Origin: Escallonia rubra
Lineage: Eukaryota; Streptophyta; Magnoliopsida; Escalloniales; Escalloniaceae
Length of the DNA stretch: 64,000 bases
Assembly: GCA_033065855.1 (NCBI GenBank)
Contig: JAVXUO010002553.1
Coordinates: 93,909-157,908 of the forward strand
Reading direction: 5' to 3'
The stretch's first letter is position 1, and each line of letters starts with the position of its first letter. Of this stretch, positions 28,965 to 42,155 are shown one piece after another. A program made the translations under genes and the position numbers. The notes under the pieces are model-generated. The model was given only the letters and a program-made list of their open reading frames with translations, ran no database searches and was not told the origin of the DNA.

Positions 28965-31900
28965 ATGGCAGAAGGAGTTAACGGGAGCACAACTCAGAGG
29001 TACTCTGATTGGGTGCATGGCTCTCTGCCTCTGTGTGTGTGTGTGTGTGTGTTTACCCACCTTTTCTTTTCTCTTTGGTAGGTATGCAGTTGTAACTGGG
29101 GCAAATAAGGGGATTGGATTTGAAATATGTAAGCAGTTAGCTTCCCATGGGATCACAGTGGTGTTGACGGCTAGAGACGAAAAGAGAGGAACTGAAGCTC
29201 TTGAAAAGCTCAAAGGGTCTGGTGTGTCTGATCATGTGGTTTTTCACCAGCTTGATGTGGTGGACCCAGCCAGTGTTGCTTCCCTTGCTGAATTCGTCAA
29301 GAACCAATTTGGAAGGCTCGATATCCTGGTAAGAAAAAAAGTTGGAGTTTGAGGTTCTGTTTCATTATTTATTGACTACTTTGTAAATTCTTAGTTGGAG
29401 TTACCAGCTTGTTGATCTTAGTTTGAGCAATCAGTTCAATTTCTTTTTCGTGTATCACGCTGCGAGTGTTTAATTACCCCCTTTTTGTTTGATTCCTACT
29501 GGGTCATTTCGTTGTGTGTCTAGCAGCCATGGATGGACTACTTATAATTCTGATCTTATCGTAACCCTTTTCAGGTTTTTACTAGTTTCAAGTTAATCTC
29601 ATCCAATTGTGGACAATTCTGGACAAATTAGAAGTCTTCCTTGTTTTCTGCGAGACTTCGATTGATATGAACCCTAAGTTACTGAGAGGAAATGCCCCCC
29701 TTTTAGTCACGCATAAGTATAGATCACGGTTTTGCTGTCACTCAGAGGAGAGGGGTATCAAACTGGGATCCTCTGTAAAGCTATTTATGTTCTTAGTCCA
29801 TGATTGATAAAGGGACGATGCAGTTTAATTTATGAGTGAGGTTGCTTTTGGCATGCAATACAGTGAAACATCTTATTTGGAGCTTAGTTTAGAAGCAGCA
29901 TCTTTGTTGATACTAACAAGGGGAGTAGGAACTCTTGGCAGGTAAACAATGCAGGGATTGGGGGAGCGGTGGTAGATGCTGATGCTTTCAAAGCCCTGGG
30001 AATCGGTGCTGGGGTGAGTCTTTATCCATATACACATGAACATCTGTGTGACTTGTATATGATTTGTTGTTACCAATTTCAATGAAGACTGCAGATTGTT
30101 TGCTGCAATAAGCTTGGAAGAAGCTGATGATTTACCTTCCGGTGTACTTGATTGATTTTTTACTCACGACTCTTACAAGGACAAGAAAGGATATCAAAGG
30201 AAAACCTTGGGAACGGGTTATTTTCATTTTCATTCCTTTTGTTCAATAATAATATGCAGTAATCTTATAGCCAATTTCAATTGTTCTTCACATACCCATT
30301 TCTCCTACAAGATGATCTTTGTACGGACGATATGCTCTAATCTAGCATCTACAGCAAGAAATCAAAATTTTGAAGAGATAATATAGAAGGATATTCTAAG
30401 CCACCGTAACTGGAACTCTATATCATCAGGGAAGCGCGCCCTTAAAATGCACTAATATGTTGAAGCAATTATGAAATCTGCTAAACATGTTTTTCTTGCA
30501 TCTTACTTGACCATAGAAGTTAACATAAACTTCTGTGGAATCTTGCATTTGAATAAAACTGTTATCATCGAGCAATGAAATTCGTCAAATGGTGGGTTTC
30601 CCAACATTTTGGGCAAATGTACATACACATTGACGATGGCGATTGATTTTGGACAAAGAAAGTTTTGGTTAGTAGTTGTTCCCAGATTTTGTCAAGACAA
30701 TTTGGAAGTGTATACAGAGGTTGACCACCTTACTCCGAATTCTCTACCCGTGACTACAAACTTCGACCACCTCACCTAGCAATCTCGACTCTGCCACCGC
30801 CATTCATGACAGAGATTACATTGTACTTTCTCATTTGAGCAAGAAAGAAAAACTAGACTTAAAGAAGAGCGTAATTTGCGAGTTAATGTCTTATCACGCG
30901 TTTACTGCGATGACTTTAATGCTGCTTGCATGAAAACTCAAGTGTCCCAACAGTATCAGTAATCCATCAGGATTAGTGGTAAGGCAATCTAGCTCCTCTG
31001 ATATGATATGCTTGAGGACTTTTTGACTGTAGTATGCCTCATATACTAAATGGTTTGGTAAAGATGTAGCAGTTCCTATAAATGTAAATGCTCGGATGTG
31101 AAATTTCCATCTTTCTTTTCCTTTTGTTGATACAGGCGGCAGGAGCACAAATCAAATGGGATGAGATAATAACCAACACATATGAGTTGGCGGTAGAATG
31201 CCTGCAAACAAACTACTATGGTGCAAAAAGAATGATTGAAGCATTCATTCCACTCCTCCAGTTATCTGACTCACCGAGGATTGTAAATGTTTCCTCCTCC
31301 ATGGGAAAGTTAAAGGTACAAAAATTTCATGGAATCTCGGTTCATGCATAAAATGTAGCAATCCGTATGGCTATATGCTTGAGTTTTGACACTTGTCGTT
31401 GTCTCGACCTGAATATTAGCTCCAAAACTGACTAGGTTCAGCCAAACCACCCAGTTTCCACTTGTTGGGATTTACCAATGACTAAATAGTTCGGTGATAG
31501 AGCGGTTTGAGCCTAGAGTGCTGGCGGAGGTGGTCGGTTAGCTGTCCTCCATACTTCAACAGAATTATCCTCTCTTCTGATAATCTAGTCTCCTACCTAG
31601 CTTTATGCGGTATTGGTGAAGCTAATGTAAAATCACATTATGCTAAGATTGGAGTATGGTAAACAGGATATATACCCAAAACAACGAGTTCGTGAAGATC
31701 CTGATCCTCGTAGATATGCAATGCTTGCACAATTTAAATGTAGATTAACCTTTGTATTTTCGACCTTACTGTCTCAGAATATACCTAATGAATGGGCTAA
31801 AGGAGTTCTAAGTGATGCAGAAAGCCTTACAGAAGAAAGAGTCGATGAGGTACTGAACGAGTTCCTGAAAGATTTTCAAGAGGGTGCATTACAAGCCAAA

Positions 31901-32158
31901 TGCTGGCCTGCCTTTCTTGCAGCTTATACACTCTCGAAAGCATCCATGAATGCCTACACAAGGATACTGGCCAGAAAATATCCATCGTTCTGCATTAATT
32001 GTGTCTGCCCTGGCTATGTCAAAACAGATATCAATCACAACACAGGCATATTAACTGTTGAAGAAGGTGCTGCATGTCCTGTGAAGCTAGCGCTGTTGCC
32101 TGACGGCGGGCCTTCTGGGCTTTTCTTTGTTCGGGATGAAGCTTCATCGTTCGAGTAG
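28965..32158 (+). CDS. SDR gene B: NADPH-dependent short-chain reductase, neomenthol dehydrogenase/salutaridine reductase-like
   Basis: Five exons: 28965-28999, 29082-29328, 29942-30013, 31136-31315, 31778-32158, all GT-AG. The joined 915 nt give 304 aa. The start MAEGVN is shared by all copies. Cofactor loop TGANKGIG is at residues 17-24 and NNAG at 96-99. The catalytic set is Asn144 (TNYYGAKR), Ser172 (RIVNVSSS), Tyr228 and Lys232 (YTLSK). The roughly 56-residue spacing from Ser to Tyr matches the extended loop of the SDR110C group (salutaridine reductase, menthol dehydrogenases), larger than in classical SDRs. There is no signal peptide or membrane segment, so it is probably a cytosolic monomeric reductase of a ketone or aldehyde. 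The substrate is unknown. Intron 1 has a GT microsatellite (about 29032-29052). Confidence 0.93.
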
Positions 32159-34179
32159 AACCTATGCTCTGAAATCTTGCATCCACCAGCATATGTTTCA
32201 TATAAATCATTAGAGGCGACCAGTCTGAGCTGATAATAAGTTCCATTGGGAACGCATGTAAAAAGAGTACTCTGTATAGCTCAGGACCATCCTATTGTAT
32301 GGTTCAGTTCCCTTATTGTGACAAAGCTTGTTGTTAGCTATCTCTTTATGTTTAATTCAAGAGTGAGAAACCTTTGGAAGGCATGATAGCATTGTATGGT
32401 TGGTTCAGTTCCCTTATTGTGACAAAGGTGGTTGTTACTTATCTCTCTATGGTTAATTCAAGGAGGAGAAATCTTTGGAAGGATAGCACCATTTTAGCAA
32501 ATGCATGAATCTCAATGATAATTTTTTTTACTAGAGCCAACAACTCCTTACGTAGCGACACGTAATGATTGCTAAATATGCTTAGTGACTTTTGATCAGT
32601 GAAGCTAAACAAGTGTTGCTAAGAAATGTCACTAAAGGTGTTTGTCGCAAGAATTTCACTAAATGTATTTAGTGACCAATAATGGTCTATATTGTACATT
32701 TTTTGGGTTTCTAGGACCTATGCTTCCTAATTATGCTCTCTAAGTTAGTTAGCCGGACTGGTATGATAATGAGCTCGGGCAGGCCCGAAGCCCAATTGCA
32801 CGGCCTGATTCTTTTAGGGCGAACTCTTGATTGAGAATGGGCTGGACAGAGTGCCCGAGCCTGACCAAAATATTGAAGCCCAAATTGAGTTTGGGCCGAG
32901 CTTGAACAACATAGAGCTCGGCGCCTATTTTATGTCCATATGCGGAGCAATATTGCTCTCAATCAACTATCAATGACCCTTAACAAAGAACTGATGTGAT
33001 GTAAATATTGACAACAAAAGGCAAAGGGTTACTAGCATATTCGATGGTCCTAAATGGTCGGGATTATACAATAATTTTTATAATCTATTACCTTAGCCTT
33101 TTAGTTCAAGGAAAAAACATTTTCGAGGTTCTAGATCCTTTTGTAGTTATGGCAAAGGTGGAATTTCAAATCTTGTAGCTAAACCTACAAAGTTTTCGCT
33201 ATACAAATGTTTGTCATTTATTTAACGTTTATAGATAACGAAAATTTGTGCTAGTCAATAATTCAAAAGTTCATTGGCTGATCAAATATTTAACGTTGCG
33301 AAAAAGGCCGGACCAAAGTACTAACCTGTAGTCAAACAGAATGGTGGGCTTGAGCCAAAGTTCGATTAGAAGAACTAGTTCAAATAAATTATTTGGTCCA
33401 GCTCAAGTGTGTTGTCTTGCTACCATAAAAGTCAAAGATGTCAACTTTAACTAAAAGGTAAGTATTTCTAAATCAAATGGATATAGGAATTTATTTAATT
33501 AAAGAATCCTGATTGATACCGATGAGCATCTGGATGCTCCACCTCCGGTGGATATGAAAAAGGAGAGAACGAGTTCATCTTTGCCGCTTCCCTATCTGTC
33601 CAGCAACTGTAAGACATAATGGCAAACACAATCAGGACTCAATACGGAGGACCGTCTCGTGACATTCTCATGTACTCGAAACCCTGTACAAAGACCTAGT
33701 TATCGCGGTTACAACAATGCGTGCGGAAAATGAAGTTAGCAAAATATAATCTTCTTATGATATCAAGCATCGTCTGTAGAATATATTTTGACTACATCTC
33801 ATGTGATAACGTCAAAATTGAAAAAACCAAACATGTCGTCGTAAGATAGTTATTTAGTATATAAATTTCTCATTGCCTGTAAATTTTTTAAAAAATTAAT
33901 TTGCAGTATCATAATTTTAGATAAATAATTATGCAAAATTAAAATGATATTGCAGCAAAGACGAAATTTGGTTTTCCTTGTACATCGTATAGATATAGTA
34001 TACTATAGAAGTACATCTATAAACTAGGAAGTAAGCAGACAAGAACCTCGGTCAACACATGCCACTTCAGGGAGTACGTCAGCAAAAGAAAATAACAAAG
34101 CAGACGGAAGTTCATTCACTAGTTGAAGACTTCTAGGAAAACGCCGGGTTTCGGGAGAAGGGTGAGTAGAGAAACAACA
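32159..34179. other. Spacer between SDR genes B and C
   Basis: The first 1.1 kb repeats the 3' flank of pseudogene A. The second part (about 33510-34140) matches the spacers before D (52240-52850) and E (59965-61500), including the ACCGTCTCGTGACATTCTC block and the promoter block near 34030. It lacks the hAT insertions present before D and E. No gene is seen. Confidence 0.7.
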
Positions 34180-34185
34180 TATATA
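34180..34185 (+). promoter_or_regulatory. TATA box of SDR gene C
   Basis: TATATA lies 52 bp before the ATG, at the conserved position of the array. Confidence 0.6.
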
Positions 34186-34231
34186 CTGGCTTAGTTTTCA
34201 TTCCTCTGACAGTTCCCACTCGTTATTAACA

Positions 34232-36723
34232 ATGGCAGAAGGTGTTAACAGAAGCACAACTCAGAGGTACTCTGATTTGCTGCATGGCATTTGCGCCCTC
34301 ACTCACTGTGTTTAGCCTCCTTTTCTTTTCTTTTTGGTAGGTATGCAGTTGTAACTGGGGCAAATAAGGGGATTGGATTTGAAATATGTAAGCAGTTAGC
34401 TTCTCATGGGATCATAGTGGTGTTGACTGCTAGAGACGAAAAGAGAGGAACTGAAGCTCTAGAAAAGCTCCAAGGGTCTGGTGTGTCTGATCATGTGGTT
34501 TTTCACCAGCTTGATGTGGTGGACCCAGCCAGTGTTGCTTCCCTTGCTGAATTTGTCAAGAACCAATTTGGAAGGCTCGATATCTTGGTAAGAAAAAAAG
34601 TTAAGGTTTGAGGTTCTGTTTCATATTTATTGACTACTTTGTAAATTCTTATTTGGAATTACCAGCTTGTTGATCTCAGTTTGAGCAATCAGTTCATTTA
34701 TTGTTCGTGTATCTTGCTGCGAGTGTTTAATTACCCCTTTTTGTTTGATTCCTATTGTCAGTTTGTTGTGTGTCCAGCAGCCATGACCGGACAACACATA
34801 ATTCTAATCTCATTGATACCCTTTTCAGGTTTTTACTAGTTTCAGTTTAATCTTCTGGACATAATTAAAAGTTTTCCTTGTTTCCTCTGAGGCTTTGATT
34901 AATATAAGAACCCTAAGTTACTGAGAGGAAATGCCCCCTTTTTAGTCCCGCGTAGGCATAGATCACGGTTTTTCTGTCACTCGGAGGAGAGAGGTATCGA
35001 ACTGAGATCCTCTGTAAAGCTATTCATGTTCTTAGTTCATGATTGATAAAGGGACGATGCAGTTTAATTTACGAGCGAGGTTGCTTTTATCATGCAAAAT
35101 AGTGAACCATATTATTAGGAACTTGGATTAGAAGCAGCATATTTGTTGATACTAACAAAGGGAGTAGAAGCTCTTGGCAGGTAAATAATGCAGGGCTTCG
35201 GGGATCTGAAGTAGATGCTGATACTTTAGAAGCCGTGGTAACCGGAGCTGGGGTGAGTCTTTATGTATACACATAAAAGTATATGTGATATATGATTTGT
35301 TGTTACCAATTTCAATGAAGACTGCAGATTGTTTGATGCAATAGGCTTGAAAGAAGCCGATGATAGCTTCCTGTGTACTTGAATGATTTTACTGTCATGA
35401 CTCTTATGAGGACAAGAAAGGATATGAAAGGAAAACCTTGGGGTTGTGTTATTTTCATTTTCATTCTCTTTGTTCAAATTGTATAAAAATGCGCAGTAAT
35501 CTTTAAAGCCAATTGATTTTGGAAAAAGAAAGTTTTGGTTAGTGGTTATTACCAGATTTTGTCAAGACAATTTGGAAGTGTATACAGAGGTTCACCACCG
35601 TACTCTGATTTTTCTACCTCATATGTCAAGTGGTTTGGTAGAGATGTACCAATTTCTTTCAAATGTAAATGCTCGAATGAGAATTTTTCCATCTTTCTTT
35701 TCCTTCTGTTGATACAGGCAGCAGGAGCACAAAATAAATGGAACGAGAGAGTGACCGACAAGTATGAGTTGACAGTAGAATGCCTGCAAACAAACTACTA
35801 TGGTGCAAAAAGAATGGTCGAAGCATTCATTCCACTCCTCTACTTATCTGACTCACCGAGGATTGTAAACGTTTCCTCCTCCGCGGGAAGGTTAAAGGTA
35901 CAAAAACATCATGGAACCTCTGTACATGCATAAAAGGTAGCAATCCGCAGGGCAATATGCTTGAGTTTGATACTAGTCGTTGTCTTGAACTGCATAGTAG
36001 TTCCAAAACTGACTAGCCTGAGCCAACCCACCTAGTTTCTACTCGTTGGAATTTACCAATGACTGAATTGTTGGGTGATTGAGCCTAGAGTGCTCACGGA
36101 GACTGGTGGGTTAGTTGTCGTCCATACTTCAACAGAATGATCCTCTTTTCGCATAATCTAGTCTCCAATCTAGCTTTATGTGGTATTGATGAACTTTATG
36201 TTATAGAAGATTGTGGTAAGGTGAACAGGAAATTCACCTAAAACAACGAGTTCGTGTAGATCATGAACCTTGTAGATATGAAATGTTTGCACAATTAAAA
36301 TGTAGATTGACGACCTTTGTATTTTCGGCCTTGCTGTCTCAGAATATACCTAATGAATGGGCTAAAGGAGTTCTGAGTGATGCAGAAAGCCTTACCGAAG
36401 AAAGAGTGGATGATGTACTGAACGAGTTTCTGAAAGATTTTAAAGAGGGTGCATTGCAAGCCAAATGCTGGCCTGCTTTTATGGTAGCATATGCAGTCAC
36501 AAAAGCGTCGATGAATGCCTACACAAGGATACTGGCCAGAAAGTATCCATCTTTCTGCATCAATTGTGTTTGTCCTGGCTATGTCAAAACAGATATCAAC
36601 TACAACACATGCACGTTTACTGTTGAAGAAGGTGCTGCAGGTCCGGTGAAGCGATCGGTGTTGCCTGACGGCGGGCCTTCTGGGCTCTTCTTTTTTCGGG
36701 ACGAAGCTTCATCGTTCGAGTAG
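34232..36723 (+). CDS. SDR gene C: NADPH-dependent short-chain reductase, neomenthol dehydrogenase-like
   Basis: Exons: 34232-34266, 34341-34587, 35181-35252, 35718-35897, 36343-36723. Joined they give 304 aa with exon lengths identical to B. TGANKGIG and NNAG are present; Tyr228/Lys232 are kept as YAVTK. It differs from B most in exon 3 ([19 protein letters not shown]) and early exon 4, the region that follows NNAG and in this family lies near the active-site lid, so substrate range may differ. Other changes near the C-terminus include [12 protein letters not shown] and KRSVLPDG. No frame break is seen. Intron 1 lacks the long microsatellite of B, D and E. Intron 3 is short (465 bp). Confidence 0.92.
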
Positions 36724-37297
36724 AACTTTTGCTCTGAAATCTTGCAAATGAAATGTAAATTTAGTATCCACAAGCACGCGCGCACACATACTCTCTCTCT
36801 CTTCAATTGAAGTGAGCAGTATGAACTGATAATAAGTTCCACTGAGAACGTAGCTCAGGACCATCATCCTATTGTATGGTTCGGTTCCCTTATTGTGACA
36901 AAGCTTGTTGTTAGCTATCTCTCTATGGTTAATTCAAGAGTGAGAAACCTTTGGAAGGCATAATAGCATATTGTATGGTTGGTTCAGTTCCCTTATCATA
37001 GGAAAGGTGGTTGTTACTTAACTCTGTATGGTTAATTCAAGAAGGAGAAACCTTTGGAAGCCACGGTACCATTTTAGCAAATGCATGAATCTCGACGATA
37101 AGTTTTTGCGTGCAAGGTCACGGGGAGAGCCTAATCATTGCTAAATATGCTTAATGACTTTTAGTCAGTGAAGTTAAAAGATGCTGCTAAGAAATGTCAC
37201 TTAAGATGTCTGCAAGAATTTTACTAACTATATTTAGTGACCATTAATAATCTTTATATTGTACATCTTAGCTTTTTGGGACGTATGCTACTAATCA
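36724..37297. other. 3' flank of SDR gene C
   Basis: Homologous to the flanks after A and B up to the target site of the retroposon at 37298. No separate feature is seen. Confidence 0.65.
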
Positions 37298-38901
37298 GTA
37301 ATCTATGCTCTGAGTTTTGGACCAAAAAGTGACTTTCAAGGAGAGTTTTTCTCTCAAACAAAGCGGAAAAAATCGATTCACCGTCTTGGTGTCTCCTCCG
37401 CCACCGCCGGTTTCCTCCGGCGTCTGGTGGCGTGGTAGAATATGGTGTTGTGTCCTTGTTTTCTTCTTTTTTTGTGAGTCGTTGTCCTCTCTGTGTCTGT
37501 GGTTGCTGCAATTGGAGGCCTGGTTCGCTCTCCTCCGTCGATGGCTCCCTGCACTGGTTTCCGTCGAAAGCCATCTTGTGGGTTTGGTCGCCTATGTGGG
37601 TAAGGGTTACGATTTGGATTGCTACGGCTGGTTGGGTCGCAAGGTGGAAACTGCTGAGTAGGGATCGTGCGTGGTGGTGGTTGGCCGTTTGGCTTTGGGA
37701 GTGGGGGCCGGGGACTGAAATTGGTGGGTTTTAGGTGTGGAGGTCGGAGACGAGACATCTGTGGTTTCGGGTTTGGTGGCCGGCGAAAGAAGTATGTGGA
37801 ATTTGGGATGGTTGGCCGGCGAGGGGAGTCTGTGAATGGGTTTTTTCTCCTTCTAGGGTTTGTATCCCCCTCCCCCCTATTCACAGAAAGGTTGGTGGGC
37901 TTGTTGCCGATGGTGGTTGTGATGCTCCGACGGTGGATGTTTGTGATGGTGGTGGCTGTTGAGGTGGCGGGTTGGCTGGTCGTGCTAAGGGCATTCGGCA
38001 GTTGCTAGGTGGTTGCGGTGGTGGGGTGTGGACTGAGGGAGGAACGACCATTTTCCGATCAGTTCCGGTGCCGGCGTTGCTGGGTGGATGGAGCAGCTTT
38101 GGATGCCGGAGTTGCTGGTTGACGGAGGAACGGTGGCCGGCGATGGCGTCGGTATCAGGCTTAGCGGCCGGTAGCGTGGGGCGGTGCAAGGCGACGCGTG
38201 AGCGTGGGGCTTGGGGGGCACTTGCTGTGCAAGGCTGACAGCTGTGTAGCTTGGGCACTGGGCTGCCTCGTTGACTTTTTTGTGTGTTCTTTGGTTTTTG
38301 AGCTTTTTTGGATTTGTCGTTTTTTTAGTTTTTGTCTTTTCTCTAGTCGTAGGTTCACCTTTGGGCCAGGGATGTTGTCCCTTGTTTATAGTTAGTGTCT
38401 TGGCTTGGGTAAATGTGCAGTAATCTTTTATGCAGGTAGTCTTCGATGGAGGTTCCTTGGCGATAAAGCCATTCTTGTTTTAGCCGCTCTCAACTATTCA
38501 AGGACGCCTGGCTATGTGCCGGTCCTTGTCTGTGGTTCCATGCAGGGGATGCGGTCACCAGTTACTTTTTTCTTTTATTGTACTCTATCTTGTACTACTT
38601 GCTTATTAATAATACTAGCTAATGTGCCCGTGCAAATGCACGGGACGCGATGCAATTTAGATTTATTGTCAATCATATCCGTTCAAAATTTCAAAAGAGA
38701 AAGAAAGATAGTGAATTCTAAAAGCAGATGAGCTTATTCATTTAAGCATCTTAAACGTTATAGTTGACATTACTCAAGTATGTAAATGATTCGAATAAAT
38801 TAGTCCACTACTTATTATATAAGACTTATATCAAAACATATGTACTTTCCCAGCTCTATTCTTCCTTTCACTTTTGGCACTGAATGTGGTTAGTTCAACA
38901 T

Positions 38902-39900
38902 CTATGCCTTCATCTTGTAATTCATTGCATATTCCATCAACATATGCATGCATCTTTCGAAGGATCTCTTTTTGGTGTTGCCATGGGTTACCTTCGGAGC
39001 TCTTTTCTTCCTTTTATTTTTAATTTTTTTTGGAGTTTTGGTGTTGAGTACATTTGCATCACTATCATGCAATTCATCAACCACGTCATCTTCAGTATTT
39101 GCTTGTTTGTTCTTGATACGCTTCTTCTGTACTTTTTCGGTGCCTGAGATTTGTGAGTCACCACCATTTTCTTCACTCTCCTGATTGAAAGCACTAAATT
39201 TTAGTATGTAATGGAAAAAAGGTATAAATTACTTTTGCTAATATTTTCATACCTCTCCATTTTTAGCTGCTTTGGCATTTTTAATTGCATTTTCATTTTC
39301 GAATAAATTGTTCACTACATAGTCTTCAAAGCCTTCGTTCACTTGCTTACGAACAATTTTTATCTAAAATATCCCAGTCTCACCAATAATATTCTTTAAA
39401 GGATTAGGTGTTGTATACAATGCACCAACCTAGTAAATATTGTTGGGATTTAGTTCTGTTACAAATATAACTATGAAGGAAAATTTATTCTCTGTGTCTA
39501 ATTCATACCTCATTTTGCAAGGTGATTAGTTGTTGTACAGGAATGTGGAGCATCATTTCCTGCTTGTTTGTTGAACATCACAAATGTAGTAGTCCCTGTT
39601 ATGTTGCTCACTTGAATTTGAATTTTGTACCTGCATTATAGCAATTCGATTAGTGTTGTTGGAATTTAAGCTGTTGACCTTCAATTTGTTAGTATAACTT
39701 TATATAGAGAACATTCATTACCGTTGAACTGTAAGGCCAGAAATTGGACCACAACTGTCACAGAGAAGAATGTTTTTGTTTGATTTTAAGCCTTCGAAGC
39801 ACTTCAGGCATGCAAATTAGAACCATCCATTGTCTGGTAGCACCGCAACAATTTTTTTTCACAACGGTACATGTTACTTCCTTTACCAGTAAGAGTATAG
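38902..39900 (-). pseudogene. RPA1 (replication protein A 70 kDa)-like C-terminal gene remnant inside the Helitron
   Basis: Minus-strand exons can be laid out with GT-AG borders: about 39900-39722 (zinc-ribbon CLKC...CDSCG, then GLTVQ), 39630-39509 (RYKIQIQVSNITGTTTFVMF), 39429-39253 (ALYTTPNPLKNIIGETGIF and on) and 39180-38902 (Lys-rich tail, stop at 38902-38904). This is the OB-fold C/zinc-ribbon part of RPA1, which binds single-stranded DNA and is a typical cargo of plant Helitrons. It is broken: stops and a frame change in the zinc-ribbon exon, a one-base frame change after FNKQAGN, and an in-frame TAG after ETGIF. The N-terminal OB folds were not found. Confidence 0.7.
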
Positions 39901-41964
39901 GTCAGTGCACATATATAAGATGCATAAGAAAGAGGAGAAGTGAAAATTATATATTGATTGTGAAACTAAAATTTACCTCTTCTTCTTCCTTGAATTGGGT
40001 ATTTAATACTTGGTTGATTGTCAACCTGTTTGCCATTTTAATTTCAGAAAGGGTGGGTTTTTTGGGCATTGGTTCTTGCTAGATTTGAAAGTTTTTGTCT
40101 GGTGTACTTTCCATTATTTACTTAAACTGATGCACTTCATCGAGGTCGAAATTTGGATAGATTTCCGTTGCACCGGTGGAAGATAGGTGCACGTGGCATA
40201 GCAAGAAAGAGTAAAATACTGTTGGAACAATACCTTTATAATTTTGCTGAGATATCTAGGTGCAGATTTTAGTGTTTTACTATGGCAAAGTTTGAGAAAT
40301 GATGAAAAGAAACTAATGCAGTGGCATATGTACTCAGCATGTACTAAACATTGTTACTCGAGTCTCTTTGGTAGAATTGCACCAGCTTACAATGATTAAA
40401 TGGAAAAGGGTGCCTCTTTTATTATTTGTTTTAGCGTATGCCCTTGTCTGTAGTTTTAGGTTATACGAAAAAGTGTACCTGAATGGAGTAGCATTGTGAC
40501 TCGACGATAGGTGGCCTCTACTACACTGAACAAACCTGAAGATCCGGATCCCTGGTTCTCCTGTATTATTTATCATAAGAAAGAGAGCACGAAGATGGCC
40601 TTACAACTCTTAAGACGCATTCCTTTCCAACTGTTATAGCAAGTTGACATAGGAAGCGATACCATATTAGTCAAACAGCTTGGTAGGGAGATAAATGCAT
40701 GAAAAGTACAAAAGCAATGCAAAAATCCTTCAAATAGCTAAATCTAACCTGGACCCTTAAGCCTTGCATGTTAAGGTGGTAGGGGCTGGAGATAAATATT
40801 AAAAATCAATTGCAAACAATGTGACAGTGCTCACCTGAAAAATTGCCAAAGTGCCTACCAATATGTGCAGCACTGTTCGAACTTAGGTTAGCATAAGTTG
40901 AGAAAAAGTTACTCTACTCTTCCTGTATATATGCTCTTTTCTTGATTAGTAGAAGCAATGAATAAATATTCATCATTGTTCTGCCCTCTCTTACTGGTTC
41001 TCTATTACTTCTGCCATATCTATTCCTCCTGTATGACCATCTATAGCAACTACGATTATTGTCATCTGCACCTTCATAGCCTCCACAACTATTTCTCAAT
41101 CTTCAATTACCTGGCATTCCGCGTTGCCAGTTCGTAATTGCTACCTTCAATCATCAACTCACCTTTAAATATCAACTTCTTCTCTCAAAAACAATTATTG
41201 TCATCACCATGAAACAGAACCACCATGCCATCTAACGACAACCCCCATTACTGAAGCCATCCTCAATCTCTCAAACCCCAATTTTACCACCAAGCACGAC
41301 CACCCATGACTAAATCTTCGGCTCCTCAGAACATAGCAAATAGTAGTTATACGAAAAGTTTTTTTTATTTAGATAGAATGTATAAGGATTTTGCCAAATG
41401 TGTTGTATTTAACTAAGTCTAAGAGATCAAAGGCATGGATAATATATTTGCGAATGGTCAAAGGCCGTGAAGAAATGAACAACGGGTTCTAGATATAAGG
41501 ACTAATTAGAACTTTCGATGGACGGGTAGAGAACTTGATGTTTTACCGTGGCCATGGCAGATAGTTCAGATCAGTCATGGAATCAGAAGCTTGGCAGGGA
41601 GATAGATGCATGAAAAGTACAGAAGCAATAAAAAAATCCTTCAAACAGTTAATTCTATCCTGGACCTCTAAGCCTTGAGGGTAAAGGTGGTAGGGGCTGA
41701 AGAGAAAAATCAAAATCAAGTGAAAAGAAAGTGAAAGTGATCAACTTAACAATTGAGTAAATCCATACTATAATATGTCCAGCACTTGTCGAACTTATGT
41801 TAGCATAAGTTGAGAAAATGTTATCTCAGCTTCATACCGTGATGCATAGATATGCCTAAATTTTGACAAAAACATGTTTTATACATTGACAAATCAAGTC
41901 AAGAAAAATTACCTGGGAAATCTATGTAGTAAGCAATTTGTCTGCAAAATATGAGAGGTCAAAA

Positions 41965-42155
41965 AGTTAAATTCACATAACACCATTTAATAGCAGATTT
42001 AGGTGTCCCTATTAACAAAAACCTATTTGTATTCCTATATTTCTTTACTGCGTTAGAAAGCTCATCTGCTCGGCAATCCAAGTGAGTTTCAGGGAAAAAC
42101 TCAGGCCTATTTTCACAGACTATTATAAGATCATTGTTACCAAGAACATCTGCTC
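41965..42155 (-). other. Open exon-like stretch of unknown origin inside the Helitron
   Basis: About 60 codons are open on the minus strand, with protein-like composition (for example DLIIVCENRPEFFPETHLDC and RFLLIGTPKSAIKW). It is preceded by an AG and followed at about 41940 by a short segment encoding QIAYYIDFP before a GT. I do not recognise the family. It could be an exon of a host gene picked up by the Helitron, or chance. Confidence 0.3.

Noticed and set aside
29017..29352. ATG-started frames covering SDR exon 2 (also near 34291, 53910, 62621)
   Set aside because: Their N-termini come from intron 1 microsatellite sequence. The true start is the MAEGVN exon a little upstream, joined by GT-AG splicing.
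37378..37884. 168-codon minus-strand Pro/Arg-rich frame
   Set aside because: It overlaps long frames on the other strand in GC-rich low-complexity DNA. There is no domain, and it lies within a retroposon body.
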